Of a stretch of DNA of 17,371 nucleotides, positions 15,091 through 17,371 are shown one piece after another. Positions within the stretch are counted from its first letter, which is position 1, and each line of letters starts with the position of its first letter. Under the pieces are notes generated by a model. It did not search any database, had not been told where the DNA came from, and was given only the letters and a program-made list of their open reading frames with translations. The position numbers were made by a program, and so were the translations under genes. The stretch covers positions 1 through 17,371 of the forward strand of contig CAZNLS010000053.1 in the NCBI GenBank assembly GCA_964573895.1, in the 5' to 3' direction. The stretch comes from CAZNLS01 sp964573895 (lineage in GTDB: Bacteria; Acidobacteriota; Aminicenantia; UBA2199).

Positions 15091-15190
15091 NNNNNNNNNN
15101 NNNNNNNNNNNNNNNNNNNNNNNNNNNNNNNNNNNNNNNNNNNNNNNNNNNNNNNNNNNNNNNNNNNNNNNNNNNNNNNNNNNNNNNNNN
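15091..15190. other. Assembly gap of 100 Ns
   Basis: Exactly one hundred Ns. This is a common placeholder for a scaffold gap of unknown length. The NUDIX gene loses its start here and the glycosidase gene loses its end, so missing sequence may include further genes. Confidence 0.99.
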
Positions 15191-16056
15191 TCAGTGGAAT
15201 ATTCATCTGCATGCCGCTCGCCGCCGGACAGATCACCGGCAAGAGGGTTGTTCCAGCCGACATCCGCTTCACCATAGAACCAGGTGTCTTCCATTGCTAC
15301 TGCATCAATGATCGATGAATAGAACGATGGGTTATGATCAAGCAGATAGGGTGCATTTTGTGAAATTATCATAAAATCGGGGTTGATCTCCCTTCCCTTT
15401 TTTCTTATTTTTTCAATGAAAAGCATCATCTCATTTTCGGGATCAATGCCATCATTTCCTGCAGCATCTCTCACTTTATCATCATCATAAGCCTCAATCC
15501 AGTCGAGATATACGCCGTCAAAACCATAACCGGCAAGCTTTTCTATAATTCCATTCTCCCCGATCCAGATATCCTGCCACTCTTGCCGCCAGTATGCAAT
15601 TGGATAATTCCCGCTCCAGCCGTCCGGGTCTGTTGTTATTAAAAAATCGGGATAACCGGGCCTGTTCTTTTTCGGCGCGACCCAGTCAGATTGCCAGTAT
15701 GTCCTGTAATCTTCGGCTTCCCCGATATCTATATATGCAAATAGAAATCTTTTTTTCCCATCCGGTTTTTTCGATAGTTTTGACACAAGGTATAACGTAT
15801 CATATGGATCCTCTTTCAGGTTAAAACCCGGCTCCACAACCAACATGTCGTATGCAGTATCGTAGAGAGCGTCAATATTAGCCTTAGACTCCAGGTTTTG
15901 GATCTGATACATCCATGTTGTTACATTAAACGTCTCCTCTTCCACAGGCGGAATTTCAATATTTTCGTTTTCGCTCTTTTTTATACAATCCGGGGTTAGA
16001 ACAAGGAGTATTATAAGAAAAACAATTTTAAAGAGGTTGTTTTCAAGCAATTTCAT
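15191..16056 (-). CDS. Secreted GH114/TM1410-like glycosidase (3' end lost in assembly gap)
   Basis: From ATG 16056 about 288 residues are visible before the N run. The N-terminus (KLLENN then a hydrophobic segment up to LLVLTPDC) is an export signal. Cys24 could be a lipid-attachment site, but Asp before it does not match the standard lipobox. A polar acidic linker follows, then a TIM-barrel pattern: WMYQIQN, YDMLVVEPG, FLFAYIDIGEAEDYR, PDGWSGNYPIAYWRQEWQDI and GFDGVYLDWIEAYDD, with MIISQNAPYLL near the end. This is the pattern of GH114 endo-alpha-1,4-polygalactosaminidase / TM1410-type proteins; the acidic residues in DIGEAE and DWIE are the likely catalytic groups. GGGAG precedes ATG 16056. 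An in-frame TTG lies one codon upstream. Confidence 0.82.
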
Positions 16057-16081
16057 CAATTTACTCCCGCCTTTGAAGTCT

Positions 16082-16110
16082 ATTCTATAATTTTTTTATG
16101 CTCTTTTCAA
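16082..16110 (-). promoter_or_regulatory. Predicted promoter of the glycosidase gene
   Basis: On the minus strand TTGAAA (16110-16105), 17 bases, and TAGAAT (16087-16082) lie upstream of the ATG at 16056 and its GGGAG site. Spacing is optimal and both boxes match well. Confidence 0.6.
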
Positions 16111-16143
16111 TGGAATTAATATACACATCTGACGGGGTAAAAT

Positions 16144-16172
16144 TTGCCGGCGCTATTTTTTTGGGTTATATT
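16144..16172 (+). promoter_or_regulatory. Candidate promoter of the NimA-like gene
   Basis: TTGCCG (16144-16149), 17 bases including a T-run, and TATATT (16167-16172) precede the ATG at 16205. It is divergent from the glycosidase promoter. The -35 is only partly conserved. Confidence 0.4.
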
Positions 16173-16204
16173 TATTCCTAAATAAATGAGAGGAATCGGA
16201 AAAC

Positions 16205-16666
16205 ATGAGAAAGAAAGAGAAAGAGATGAAAAACAGGGATGCTTATTCTGTTCTGAAGAGAGGAAGTTTTGGATTTCTTGGAACTGTAACAGAGAAAGGG
16301 AATCCCTACGGAGTGCCGCTTAACTACTGTATTGCAGACGGAAATATATATTTCCACTGTGCAACTGAGGGGAAAAAGCTGGAGTGTTTCAAAAATAATA
16401 ACCGGGTCTCATTCTGTGTCGTGACAAGATCAAAGGTGATACCCGAAAAGTTTGAAACAGATTTCGAAAGCTGTATGGTTGAGGGTGTTATAGAAGAGGC
16501 TTTGGGGGAAGAAAAATTCAGTGGGCTTAAAGGATTGATCGATAAATACTCGCCGGATTATCTGGAGGAGGGATTAAAAGTTATTAAAAAACTGGATGAG
16601 AAAACAAAAGTTTTCAGGATCAAAATTGAAACGATTTTTGGAAAAGCAGCAAAACCTGGAAAATGA
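16205..16666 (+). CDS. Pyridoxamine 5'-phosphate oxidase-related flavin-binding protein, NimA-like
   Basis: This 153-residue protein has the FMN-binding split-barrel pattern of the PNPOx-like/NimA group. A basic N-terminal segment precedes the helix DAYSVLKRGSFGFLGTV. Then come the strand pair GNPYGVPLNYCIADGNIYFHC (about 36-56), ATEGKKLECFKNNNRVSFCVV, and a C-terminal region with FESCMVEGVIEEA. NimA relatives can reduce nitroimidazoles; most members bind FMN or heme and have no known physiological role. The sequence does not single out one. It starts at ATG 16205 with GAGAGG upstream; ATG 16226 would remove conserved N-terminal residues. It stands 23 bases before the PgeF-like gene and is probably co-transcribed with it. 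Confidence 0.85.
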   Translation: MRKKEKEMKNRDAYSVLKRGSFGFLGTVTEKGNPYGVPLNYCIADGNIYFHCATEGKKLECFKNNNRVSFCVVTRSKVIPEKFETDFESCMVEGVIEEALGEEKFSGLKGLIDKYSPDYLEEGLKVIKKLDEKTKVFRIKIETIFGKAAKPGK

Positions 16667-16689
16667 ACTTTTTATATTATTAATTATAA

Positions 16690-17371
16690 ATGACAGACAT
16701 AGAAGAAATAAATATAAAATTTAAAAATAAAAATTTCAGATCCTTTATCAATGAGAGGGTTAGCTACGGTTACTGTTGGAACAACTGTTCGGCAGATGCT
16801 CTATCCAATCATATCGGAATAGAATTTAAAGAGATGAAACAGGTACATTCAAATCTGATTTTTAGCTGGAATCAGGTTAAACCGGGAAGTGAAGGTGACG
16901 GGATAATTATTACAGCAGGAGAAGGAGGTGCAATAATCAGAACAGCAGACTGTGTACCACTTTTTTTCTACTCTGACTCCACAGATATTGCAGGTATTGT
17001 TCACGCAGGATGGCGCGGTTTTTTTTCTGGTATTGACAAAAAACTGACAGAAAAGCTTCTCAACATGAATATTGACCTTTCCAAAATGAGATTTGTTGCA
17101 GGGCCGCACATAGAGGGGAAGTGTTACGAAGTAGGAAAAGAGCTTTATGATAAATTTTCAGAAATCTCTAACAGAGAAGAAATTTTTTTAATAAATGAGG
17201 GAAAGTATTTCCTGGATATTTTTAAAGGGTTAAAACTCTCTCTGATAAAAGAGGGAGTCCCGGGAAAAAACATTACCGATATGAAAATCTGCACCTTCTG
17301 CAGCCCTCAAAAACTCCCCTCCTTCCGAAGAGACAAAACAAAAAAACGAATCCAAAACTATATTTTCTTTA
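16690..17371 (+). CDS. pgeF: Laccase-domain protein, peptidoglycan editing factor PgeF / YfiH family (3' partial)
   Basis: The frame from ATG 16690 is open to the right edge (227 residues). The active-site set of the YfiH/LACC1 family is complete: QVHS (His53), TADCVP (Cys88) and HAGWRG (His105). GPHIEGKCYEVG (138-149) and CTFC...SFRRD (201-215) follow. In the family this metal-binding site supports cytosolic purine nucleoside phosphorylase/deaminase activity, and in E. coli the protein prevents misincorporation of non-alanine residues into peptidoglycan precursors. The N-terminal part before QVHS is shorter than usual: the typical STRxGGVS region is not recognisable, and SYGYCWNNCSAD stands in its place. 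No ribosome binding site precedes the ATG. By length the stop should lie just beyond the window. Confidence 0.88.
   Translation, partial: MTDIEEINIKFKNKNFRSFINERVSYGYCWNNCSADALSNHIGIEFKEMKQVHSNLIFSWNQVKPGSEGDGIIITAGEGGAIIRTADCVPLFFYSDSTDIAGIVHAGWRGFFSGIDKKLTEKLLNMNIDLSKMRFVAGPHIEGKCYEVGKELYDKFSEISNREEIFLINEGKYFLDIFKGLKLSLIKEGVPGKNITDMKICTFCSPQKLPSFRRDKTKKRIQNYIFF

Noticed and set aside
15073..15190. Glycosidase frame continuing through the Ns to a stop at 15073
   Set aside because: The bases beyond the gap belong to the NUDIX gene in another frame, so this C-terminus is not real.
16849..17109. Minus-strand cysteine-rich frame opposite pgeF
   Set aside because: The plus-strand frame carries the complete laccase-domain active site; the reverse frame has no known pattern.
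1..17371. CRISPR arrays, tRNA or rRNA genes, insertion sequences, phage genes
   Set aside because: I looked for regularly spaced repeats, tRNA-like ends, transposase and integrase motifs and found none that could be supported.

Overview
The window is a moderately AT-rich bacterial chromosome segment that uses the standard genetic code with ATG and TTG starts. The lineage cannot be fixed from sequence alone. A short EF-Ts, a ribosomal protein S2 with a long acidic tail, a TatT-like TPR lipoprotein/periplasmic protein and loosely conserved lipid-anchor signals would fit a spirochaete-like organism, possibly near the Leptospira side. This is a tentative inference. A run of exactly 100 Ns (15091-15190) shows that this is a draft, probably scaffolded, assembly.

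Left part (1-8771, minus strand). A partial TPR protein runs off the left edge. To its right is a tightly packed set of nine genes reading leftward from a well-formed sigma70-type promoter at 8743-8771. In transcription order they are: a coiled-coil protein, an SPFH/band-7 protein with two C-terminal zinc ribbons, three related zinc-ribbon proteins (two membrane-anchored, one soluble), glycerol kinase glpK, a membrane-anchored HExxH protein, a GHSMG alpha/beta hydrolase of the monoacylglycerol-lipase/lysophospholipase type, and a PAP2 phosphatase. Gaps are at most 8 bases or the genes overlap, including an ATGA overlap into glpK. The first four genes recall the Bacillus YdjFGHI membrane-stress set, with the coiled-coil protein in the place of PspA. 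The last four suggest glycerolipid breakdown and return of glycerol to glycerol-3-phosphate. The combination is the most interesting feature of the window: a possible membrane surveillance and lipid recycling operon.

Middle part (8801-14005, plus strand). A divergent class V aminotransferase-fold enzyme (cysteine desulfurase-like) is followed by a possible terminator and then by a conserved translation operon: rplM, rpsI, rpsB, tsf, pyrH, frr. rpsI starts with TTG, and pyrH starts just after the tsf stop.

Right part (14006-17371). thiE and a NUDIX hydrolase lie on the minus strand, convergent to frr. The NUDIX gene loses its 5' end in the N gap. On the other side of the gap is a GH114/TM1410-like secreted glycosidase whose 3' end is lost. 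Divergent from it are a NimA-like flavin-binding split-barrel protein and a PgeF/YfiH laccase-domain protein that runs off the right edge. No rRNA, tRNA, CRISPR array, insertion sequence or prophage gene was recognised.
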